Origin: JBILVQ01 sp044370375
GTDB lineage: Bacteria > Bacteroidota > Bacteroidia > UBA4408
NCBI GenBank assembly: GCA_044370375.1
Contig: JBILVQ010000072.1
Coordinates: 1-12,885 of the forward strand
Length of the DNA: 12,885 bases
Direction: 5' to 3'
Positions 7,208 through 12,885 of this stretch are shown here, piece by piece. The translations under genes were made by a program, and so were the position numbers. Within the stretch, counting starts at the first letter, position 1; the number at the start of each line of letters is the position of its first letter. The notes under the pieces are model-generated. The model saw nothing but the letters and a program-made list of their open reading frames with translations. It did not search any database and was not told the DNA's origin.

Positions 7208-7855
7208 TTAGGTTTTCATGCCGAAAGCCAAATCACCCGCATCGCCCAAGCCAGGAACAATATAAGATTGAGCTGTTAATTCCTCATCAACTGCTCCTAC
7301 CCAAATGGTACAATTTTCCGGAAAATTCTTTTCAACAAAGGCCACTCCTTCAACGCTTGCTATTACCGAAACAACATGCACATGACTAGGCTTCCCCTTC
7401 TTCAAAATTCCTTTATAAGCCAAAACCATTGAAGATCCGGTAGCCAACATTGGGTCATTTAAAATCAAAACCCTATCATCTAAGTCAGGACTGGAAAGAT
7501 ATTCAACTTGAATATCAAATGAACCGTCTTTATGGTGTTTTCGATAAGCTGATATAAAGGCGTTATCAGCCTTGTCGAAAACATTCAAAAAGCCCTGATG
7601 CAAAGGAAGACCGGCACGAAGAATTGTTGCAATAACAGGATGTTTGGCTGGAACCATTTCGTTGGATATCCCCAATGGGGTAACAACTTCAATTGGCTGA
7701 TACTCCAAATGCTTGCTAATTTCATAAGCAAATATCTCGCCCATCCGTTCAAGATTTCTTCTGAATCTCATGCTGTCTTTTTGAATCTCAGCATCACGTA
7801 TTTCAGCAATAAACTGGTTGAAAACCGAATTCTGCTTACTCAAAATATTAACCAT
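7208..7855 (-). CDS. upp: Uracil phosphoribosyltransferase
   Basis: A 215-residue cytoplasmic enzyme that condenses uracil with PRPP to give UMP in pyrimidine salvage. The PRPP loop VLILNDPMLATGSSM is at about 129-143 and the uracil-binding C-terminal motif YIVPGLGDAGDLAFG at about 198-212; TILRAGLPLHQG at 77-88 is the conserved central segment. Length is normal for the family. The LND at the PRPP loop replaces the more common LxDP(M/L)LATGG wording only slightly, and all expected elements are present. ATG at 7855 gives the standard N-terminus. It begins 9 bases after the stop of the exported T9SS protein and is followed after 7 bases by the membrane-protein gene. Being in the middle of a run that begins with two secreted proteins is an unusual context for this housekeeping gene. 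Confidence 0.96.
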   Translation of the reverse strand: MVNILSKQNSVFNQFIAEIRDAEIQKDSMRFRRNLERMGEIFAYEISKHLEYQPIEVVTPLGISNEMVPAKHPVIATILRAGLPLHQGFLNVFDKADNAFISAYRKHHKDGSFDIQVEYLSSPDLDDRVLILNDPMLATGSSMVLAYKGILKKGKPSHVHVVSVIASVEGVAFVEKNFPENCTIWVGAVDEELTAQSYIVPGLGDAGDLAFGMKT

Positions 7856-7864
7856 AATTACTTT

Positions 7865-8842
7865 TTATTGCTTGACGAAGCGAATGTAGCTTTTTCGATC
7901 ACCACTTTCCAAACCCAGATAGTAAATTCCTGCTGAAAGGGAAGAAATCCTGATTCTTTCAAAATTATAGGGTTGTCCCTCGGGAAGCAACTTCCTGCCG
8001 GATAAATCATAAAGTTGAATCACCAAATCAGCACTCAAATCATGTCCGGTCAAGGTTAAAAAATCCTGAGCTGGATTGGGTGAAACAGCAATGTTTAAAT
8101 CAATTAATTCATTAGATGGCAAGGAATTAGGATTAGGAAAATTATGGTCGCCGGGACTTAATTTTCCACCATTTGGAAAGTTACTGCTTATTTCAAGAGG
8201 ATCGAATTCAGAGGTGTTTCCTGTTCCAACCAAATCACCATTATACCAAGCACTAACAGAATTGGCTGTGTTGTTACCGTAAAACCTAACGGCCGCATCA
8301 GGAGTTCCTATACTTTGTGTGAGCGTTACTCCTCCATAAACCCTGCTGCTGGCGTCACCATTGGTCCAACCCATTGCATCCAAAACAACAGCACCGCTAG
8401 GTAACTCAAGGGTGCCATCATTGTTTGTATCGTAATCAGAACCCTGAACAATGGGTATCGTACTAAAAATTAATAAAAAGCTAATCGACCCATTTTCAAA
8501 CACACCGCCAGGCACTCCAAATACCAGTGTGTCTTTGTAAATGGTTCCAGCAGGAACACTAGGATAACCAAGCGTTGTGCCAACAAAAAGCAACCCTGTA
8601 CTCCCTAACGTAACATTGCGGATAGGAAAAACCCTGTCACAATTTCCGGCACTACCCGAGTCTCCTTCAAAAGCAGTGATGTATAAATTATTCAACGTTG
8701 CACCGGGGGTGCCTTTGATTTCAATAAATTCAAAGGGTTCATCTGTGGATGGCGGATTTACCTTCACTTCATTCAAGAGTGCCTGAGCATTGATGGCAGA
8801 TATCTTTAGAAGAAGCAATAATACCGAAACAAAAATTCTCAT
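7865..8842 (-). CDS. Exported protein with lamin-tail-like region and type A T9SS sorting domain
   Basis: A 325-residue secreted protein. The ATG at 8842 (6 bases after the CotH gene's stop) gives a clean signal peptide, MRIFVSVLLLLLKISAINA, with cleavage before Gln20; an upstream TTG at 8848 is less likely. The mature N-terminus (LLNEVKVNPPSTDEPFEFIEIKG) resembles lamin-tail (LTD) domains. Near residues 138-146 a DTNNDGTLE loop matches the D-x-N-x-D-G calcium-binding pattern. Residues about 250-325 form a type A T9SS domain: NIAVSPNPAQDFLTL, LYDLSGRKL, then SAGIYYLGL and a final RFVKQ. T9SS proteins are moved across the outer membrane and the C-terminal domain is removed or used to anchor the protein. 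No catalytic domain is recognised. It probably shares a transcript with the CotH gene upstream and upp downstream. Confidence 0.86.
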   Translation of the reverse strand: MRIFVSVLLLLLKISAINAQALLNEVKVNPPSTDEPFEFIEIKGTPGATLNNLYITAFEGDSGSAGNCDRVFPIRNVTLGSTGLLFVGTTLGYPSVPAGTIYKDTLVFGVPGGVFENGSISFLLIFSTIPIVQGSDYDTNNDGTLELPSGAVVLDAMGWTNGDASSRVYGGVTLTQSIGTPDAAVRFYGNNTANSVSAWYNGDLVGTGNTSEFDPLEISSNFPNGGKLSPGDHNFPNPNSLPSNELIDLNIAVSPNPAQDFLTLTGHDLSADLVIQLYDLSGRKLLPEGQPYNFERIRISSLSAGIYYLGLESGDRKSYIRFVKQ

Positions 8843-8848
8843 AACCAA

Positions 8849-11800
8849 CTATCGAATAATTGAAACATCTCCAATAAACTGAGACTCAAAACCATTCTCG
8901 TTGAGGTAGTCAACAATAAACGGATAAATGCCTTGTGAAATTTCTCCGGAGGCATCTCTTCCATCCCATGTTTGGTCAAGACCGGATAAGAAGGCAACTT
9001 TCTTTCCCCAGCGATCATAAATGGTTACCGTTCCCACCGTAATATTGGGCGAATGAAAAACTTTTAACACATCATTTAATCCATCGCCATTGGGACTGAA
9101 ACTTCCTGGCACAAAAACCACAGGAATTATTTCTTCCTTCTGTACAAAGTGAGCAATAACCGTATCGTTCTGCGTCATTGAAATACCTACTTCTTTATTT
9201 AAAGTATCCGGGGTTAAGGCCTGATGAATTGATTTCCATTTTTCAAACTCAAACTTTCCGTTAGGAAATTCCACTGCCGACAAATTAATGGTAGTACCCA
9301 TTGGAACTTGTTTATCATAAGGAAAACTAAATGGTTCGTATCCATCAATACTTACAGCTCCTACGCCAGGAGGTGTTACAAGTACTGTCAACGTTGGAGC
9401 AAACTCCGGTTCGAAGTAGGCAACAATCGTATCCGTGTAAACGACCTGAAAATTTACCAAAGAATCCAGATTTCCCGGCAACAAAGTATGATGGTTGGTT
9501 TCATACTTCAGAAAATTAAATCCTGTTGCAGGAATGGCAGAACATGTTACAAAAGAGCTGTCGGTATAAGTAATTACTTGTGGATAATTGGGATAGCCAA
9601 AGCCATTTATTTCCAATTGTCCTGCGCCCTGTGGTTGAACCACGTAAGTAACAGTGTGAGTGATGATCTGCTTGAAATGAGCTACAATAGAATCTGCATT
9701 CTGAATCATAAACTCCGTTAAAACAGAAACTGTGTCTGGCGTTAAAGTATGATTGAAAACTTCCCAATACCAGAAGTTATATCCGGTTGCCGGAGTTGCC
9801 TGCAAGGTACCATTTACATTTCCAAAGTAATCTCCAGAATAGGGATAAGTTGGAATGAACTGATTATTAAATTGGATATTTCCTGATAAGGGTGGATCAA
9901 CATTAAAGGTCAACTCGAATGGTCCGGTTACCTGATAACAATCAATAATTCCCTGATTTATTACGCTGCACCGTCCGTTAATTTGACTACGAAGAAAGGT
10001 TAAATGAGCTTGCCAGGTTGCCATGCTTCCTCCCCATCTTGCAATTTGACCGGGCATCTCGGGAGTAAGAACATTAATCATACTATCAAGATGATTAATT
10101 ACATAATTACAATCCAAATAAGTATTCAGCATTTCAGACCAACGATTCACAAAAGCATCTTTAAAGTCAGGATTATCCATCAGCTTCGTGAAAATATTTA
10201 AATGTCCCATGTTGGGTCCTGCATTTTGGTACTGAGGCAAAGTTGCAAGATCACAAGGATCAGCCGTGTAGTTGGTAGTTGGCCATCCAGAAAAATTTTG
10301 TCCGAGGTTAAAGGTGTTATCCATATCCCACAATGCATAACGCCATGGAGCGTTTGGCGTTCCTGTTCCCCTCCACCACATGGTATTCCAATTAATCCAA
10401 TCACTGTTTACAGAGAATGTATTGATGATCATGTAATCAATTGCACTTTGAACATCAAGACGTGTAATTACCTGACTATAAATAACCGGATCTGCCATGT
10501 TGTTAGCCATGATAAAAGCATGAAGATTATTCCAATCAAGATTGCTTCCATAACGAATATTTAATCCTCCCCAGAAGGATAAAAAATCCAAATCCTCTTC
10601 CTCCTGATTGTGGTAAAAATCGGTATAGTCCGGGTCGTTAACCTTTTCTCTTATTTCATAAAGACCCCAATACTGACCGTTGATGTATAAAATAACATTC
10701 TCACCTGTACGATAATCACAATCTAATCCTGCATTGGCGGAAAGTGATTGAATAAAATGATCCCTGATATGGCAACCTCCACCCGGAGCACCAGTAAATG
10801 GATAATTATCTGAGGCTCCTGCCTTAAACATAATTCTCTGGAATTTTTGTCGTGGCTTTCGCTGAAAAATCTGATGTTCAATTTGATCATCATAACCCAA
10901 ATTATCCCTAACAACAAAATCAATTCCTTTTTGATCATAAGCCCAAGAGTCGTTTCCATGAGGATCCGCTGTTCCATAAGATTCAAATTGCAATTGTTGA
11001 TTGACATCAAAATATTCAAGACAAGTATTTATTTCAAAAACAGCGCTGTTAAACAATGCCGTATAATCACCACTACCAACAGAAACCACTGGCATGGTAT
11101 GATTTACATTGATAAAATAAGTATTGGATTCAATAAACCCGGGCAAAATACCTGCAGTGCTAGTGAAAACCCGAGCTCTTACCAGGGTAGTAGAGACTAT
11201 TGAAATGGGTGCAGCATATTGGGTTGAAGTTGCAGTTGGCTCGGAACCATCTAGCGTATAACGGATGGTTGAATTGGGAAATGTTGTGGAAAGAACAAGA
11301 TTTTGAGATGAACCATAAAACCCTGCTGGCACACTAAACTGAACATTTCCTGCATAACCCAAACTTGAAGCTCCTCCATTGGCCGCACCGGGTGTGGGAT
11401 TAGTATAAATCGCCCAATTAGCCCCACCATTGGGACTTTTTCCAAAAGAGTGATTCGCCATGGTTGGCCGAATGGTTATGGAATCAAGAATTGCACCCGT
11501 AGGATCTGCTAATACAAGCTCCTCCGTCTGACTAGATTGTACCAATTTAAAATTAGTATGATAATTTGTTCCTACCACAATGTTCCTGCCTGAAGCAAAG
11601 AAAATTGCATAACCACCCGCGTTAACCAAAATTCCATTCGGAATTTGCCACTTCATGGGCTGTGCAGCATCGTCACTTAAGTAATAACCGGTTAGGTTAA
11701 ATGGGGCTGCGCCAGGATTATAAATTTCAATCCAATCCTCTCGCTCATTGTAGTTGTCCAAAAGAGTACTGACATTGGAGCAGGAAAACTCATTAATGAC

Positions 11801-11875
11801 CACCTGAGCTTTAACATTATTCTGCAGTACCAAAAGGAAGAGCAGAATACTAAAGATTTGGTAAATACTTTTCAT
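8849..11875 (-). CDS. Exported CotH-kinase-like multidomain protein with type B T9SS (CHU_C) sorting domain
   Basis: A 1008-residue secreted protein. A signal peptide (about 1-23, cleavage VKA before Gln24) is followed by a lamin-tail domain (about 24-165, VVINEFSCSN, DWIEIYNPG, LTGYYLSDD) and a chitobiase C-terminal-type domain (about 180-256, TIRYTLDGSEPT). Next is a CotH kinase-like domain (about 262-640): LYINGQYWGLYEIREK at 396-411, NSDWINWNTMWWRG at 490-503 and WRYALWDMDNTF at 511-522, the last matching the WDxD segment of CotH kinases. Three 83-87 residue repeats cover 653-912. Residues 918-1008 are the gliding-motility-associated C-terminal domain: VPGSFSPNGDGLNDVLKV, IYDRWGKKV, WDGRD and a GIYPFIVDY strand. 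CotH proteins phosphorylate secreted substrates (spore coat in Bacillus); the target here is unknown. This layout is common in Bacteroidota. The gene begins the tight downstream run. Confidence 0.9.
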   Translation of the reverse strand: MKSIYQIFSILLFLLVLQNNVKAQVVINEFSCSNVSTLLDNYNEREDWIEIYNPGAAPFNLTGYYLSDDAAQPMKWQIPNGILVNAGGYAIFFASGRNIVVGTNYHTNFKLVQSSQTEELVLADPTGAILDSITIRPTMANHSFGKSPNGGANWAIYTNPTPGAANGGASSLGYAGNVQFSVPAGFYGSSQNLVLSTTFPNSTIRYTLDGSEPTATSTQYAAPISIVSTTLVRARVFTSTAGILPGFIESNTYFINVNHTMPVVSVGSGDYTALFNSAVFEINTCLEYFDVNQQLQFESYGTADPHGNDSWAYDQKGIDFVVRDNLGYDDQIEHQIFQRKPRQKFQRIMFKAGASDNYPFTGAPGGGCHIRDHFIQSLSANAGLDCDYRTGENVILYINGQYWGLYEIREKVNDPDYTDFYHNQEEEDLDFLSFWGGLNIRYGSNLDWNNLHAFIMANNMADPVIYSQVITRLDVQSAIDYMIINTFSVNSDWINWNTMWWRGTGTPNAPWRYALWDMDNTFNLGQNFSGWPTTNYTADPCDLATLPQYQNAGPNMGHLNIFTKLMDNPDFKDAFVNRWSEMLNTYLDCNYVINHLDSMINVLTPEMPGQIARWGGSMATWQAHLTFLRSQINGRCSVINQGIIDCYQVTGPFELTFNVDPPLSGNIQFNNQFIPTYPYSGDYFGNVNGTLQATPATGYNFWYWEVFNHTLTPDTVSVLTEFMIQNADSIVAHFKQIITHTVTYVVQPQGAGQLEINGFGYPNYPQVITYTDSSFVTCSAIPATGFNFLKYETNHHTLLPGNLDSLVNFQVVYTDTIVAYFEPEFAPTLTVLVTPPGVGAVSIDGYEPFSFPYDKQVPMGTTINLSAVEFPNGKFEFEKWKSIHQALTPDTLNKEVGISMTQNDTVIAHFVQKEEIIPVVFVPGSFSPNGDGLNDVLKVFHSPNITVGTVTIYDRWGKKVAFLSGLDQTWDGRDASGEISQGIYPFIVDYLNENGFESQFIGDVSIIR
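9140..9919 (-). repeat. Three tandem extracellular repeats within the CotH-like protein
   Basis: Three related units encode residues 653-736 (9668-9919), 741-823 (9407-9655) and 826-912 (9140-9400). Each has an early small-residue and glycine-rich turn (PPLSGNIQFNN, PQGAGQLEING, PPGVGAVSIDG), a middle W/F-x-x-W/Y core, a (N/S)H(x)(T/A)L(T/L)P step, and ends in a D-S/T-I-V-A-H/Y-F strand (DSIVAHFKQ, DTIVAYFEP, DTVIAHFVQ). They resemble divergent InlB B-type/Listeria-Bacteroides repeats, which act as stalks between domains of surface proteins. Identity at DNA level is low, so these are old, not recently duplicated. Confidence 0.8.
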
Positions 11876-11895
11876 GGGAAGATATTATAACCTTG

Positions 11896-11928
11896 TAAAC
11901 TTACGAAAAAAAAGCTTTGTTAGTGCAA
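11896..11928 (-). promoter_or_regulatory. Possible promoter for the CotH-upp-yjjG run
   Basis: On the - strand, TTG (11928-11926) is followed 22 bases later by TAAGTTTA (11903-11896), which is 7 of 8 to the Bacteroidota TAnnTTTG element. It lies about 20 bases upstream of the CotH-like gene's ATG at 11875. The -33 part overlaps the putative terminator of the preceding gene, which weakens but does not exclude it. There is no other promoter-like sequence in this 76-base gap. Confidence 0.33.
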
Positions 11929-11933
11929 TTAGC
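11906..11933 (-). terminator. Possible intrinsic terminator after the acyltransferase gene
   Basis: Read on the - strand, GCT-AA-TTG pairs with CAAAGC (6 base pairs with a 2-base AA bulge, 6-base loop), followed directly by eight Ts. It begins about 18 bases after the acyltransferase stop and would separate that gene from the run downstream. The stem is short and imperfect, so confidence is moderate to low. Confidence 0.4.
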
Positions 11934-11951
11934 CCTCAGGAAAAAAATATT

Positions 11952-12869
11952 TTATTGGGCTGACAATGAAATACTTATCTTCTTCTTCAACATCCAATAA
12001 CCTTCTTTATTCCCGCCAAAGCCAAGGTAGTACCTCATCAATCCTTCTTGGTCAGAACCCTCAAAGTCTAAAACTCCTCTCGGGCTTAATCGCTCGGCAA
12101 TAAAATGATCAATCATCCAAGAAAAAAAGCCTTTCTCCATTGCTTTTAAATTTCGTGCAGAGAAGAAAAATACCGATTCTTTATCCTTCAAAAACCAAAC
12201 AGCACCAGCCAACAATTCTCCACTTTCATTTCTTAATTCTTGAAAAACAAAACAGTTCATTTTTGCACCTGTATAAAGCAATGTTTCAAGCAAGGCGATT
12301 TCGCTTTTTTTGAAATAGTTCCTCTTTGAATTATTGTTATTAACAAATAAATGAATGATTGAATCGGGTGAATCAACAAAATTAATTTGGAATTGAAACT
12401 TCTCGGCCTGCTTTAAATGCCGCTTAATCTGAGATCCATATTTTTGCCTAAAATTTGGTTCAACATTAAGTTTGCAATTCGTCCTTTCTTTTATGGTCCA
12501 AAGTTTGGGGTTAGCTTCTAGTTTAAAATTAACGCAAAAATGAGCCTTGATGAAATTGGCCTCAATCCAGCCAAAAAGCTCTTTTAAAACTTCTTCGGTA
12601 AACAACTCAGTATTTCCGAGGAGTGAAAAGTGCTGACAAAAGAGTGGTTGAACAATATAGGGGACTCCTAGTTTTCTCTTTCTTGGCAATACAATTCCTG
12701 CCCGGTAATCATTAATTTCAACGGCCAACCAATCAGGTTGCACAATGTCCAAAAACCATTTTGCAGAATATAATTTTTGCTCCGCAGAAGAATTTTCGAC
12801 CAATAACTGCCACTTCAGTTCATTTACATCCTTGCCGGTGACAACCGAAAAAGATTTATTCTTTATCAT
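11952..12869 (-). CDS. FemAB/GNAT-like acyltransferase
   Basis: A 305-residue cytoplasmic protein whose layout fits the double-GNAT FemAB/acetyltransferase group common in Bacteroidota. Residues about 1-125 form a first GNAT-like lobe (including GVPYIVQPLFCQHFSLLG at 68-85) and about 140-300 a second lobe. The latter has RQKYGSQIKRHLKQAEK, the LLAGAVWFLKDKESVFFFSA strand pair at 219-238, and LDFEGSDQEGLMRYYLGFG near the C-terminus, a signature I associate with this family. Family members transfer acyl or amino-acyl groups, often to cell-wall or surface polymers; the acceptor here cannot be told. The ATG at 12869 is the best start, though its promoter is outside the window. The 76-base gap and a possible terminator downstream suggest it is transcribed separately from the CotH-like gene. 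Confidence 0.75.
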   Translation of the reverse strand: MIKNKSFSVVTGKDVNELKWQLLVENSSAEQKLYSAKWFLDIVQPDWLAVEINDYRAGIVLPRKRKLGVPYIVQPLFCQHFSLLGNTELFTEEVLKELFGWIEANFIKAHFCVNFKLEANPKLWTIKERTNCKLNVEPNFRQKYGSQIKRHLKQAEKFQFQINFVDSPDSIIHLFVNNNNSKRNYFKKSEIALLETLLYTGAKMNCFVFQELRNESGELLAGAVWFLKDKESVFFFSARNLKAMEKGFFSWMIDHFIAERLSPRGVLDFEGSDQEGLMRYYLGFGGNKEGYWMLKKKISISLSAQ

Positions 12870-12885
12870 TGTCAGACAGATAAGA

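Noticed and set aside
7208..7855. The slightly altered PRPP loop of Upp as evidence of loss of function
   Set aside because: The substituted residues lie at positions that vary in the family; the PMLATGS core and the GLGDAGD uracil site are intact.
9308..9721. A long + strand open frame opposite the CotH-like gene
   Set aside because: Its product is rich in Arg, Cys, Ser and Ile with no recognisable domain, and the opposite strand has three clear repeat domains. It is a shadow of the real coding strand.
10202..10564. A 120-codon + strand frame inside the CotH domain region
   Set aside because: No domain, no promoter and strongly biased composition; the - strand reads a well-conserved CotH kinase fold through this stretch.

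Overview
The window looks like chromosomal DNA from a member of the Bacteroidota. It is AT-rich. It carries two proteins with C-terminal type IX secretion (T9SS) sorting domains, one of the gliding-motility-associated (CHU_C, type B) kind and one of the shorter type A kind. It also holds a TlpA-like lipoprotein with a DUF4369-type N-terminus and a fused alpha/beta E1 subunit of a 2-oxoacid dehydrogenase, both common in this phylum. Shine-Dalgarno sequences are mostly absent, and a few sites match the phylum's -7 promoter consensus TAnnTTTG. The order cannot be fixed from this window. I see no tRNA, rRNA, CRISPR array, insertion sequence, phage gene or integration scar, and no gene-free stretch longer than about 80 bases.

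Layout. On the + strand, 1-1609 holds the 3' end of gatB (tRNA amidotransferase) followed after 2 bases by a thioredoxin-fold lipoprotein. On the - strand, 4450-1626 holds an alpha/beta hydrolase followed closely by the fused E1 dehydrogenase gene; this pair converges on the lipoprotein gene. On the + strand, 4471-6014 holds a membrane-anchored thioredoxin, a MOSC-domain (mARC/YcbX-like) protein whose start overlaps it, and a small DUF1653 protein. This group diverges from the hydrolase gene across only 20 bases. On the - strand, 12869-6039 is a run of six genes: a FemAB/GNAT-like acyltransferase, a 1008-residue exported CotH-kinase-like protein, a 325-residue exported protein with a T9SS tag, uracil phosphoribosyltransferase (upp), a small multi-pass membrane protein, and a YjjG-like HAD nucleotidase. 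The last five are separated by only 1 to 9 bases and are probably one transcript.

How the genes may work together. The clearest functional link is at the end of the - strand run: Upp makes UMP from uracil, and the YjjG family removes phosphate from non-canonical pyrimidine nucleotides. An uncharacterised membrane protein lies between them, so the three may form a pyrimidine salvage and clean-up unit. The same run begins with two exported proteins that share a lamin-tail-like N-terminal region but carry different T9SS sorting signals. The two thioredoxin-fold proteins indicate envelope redox chemistry. Most of the window is ordinary Bacteroidota gene content. No single locus is clearly a new system; the upp-linked operon is the part most worth following up.
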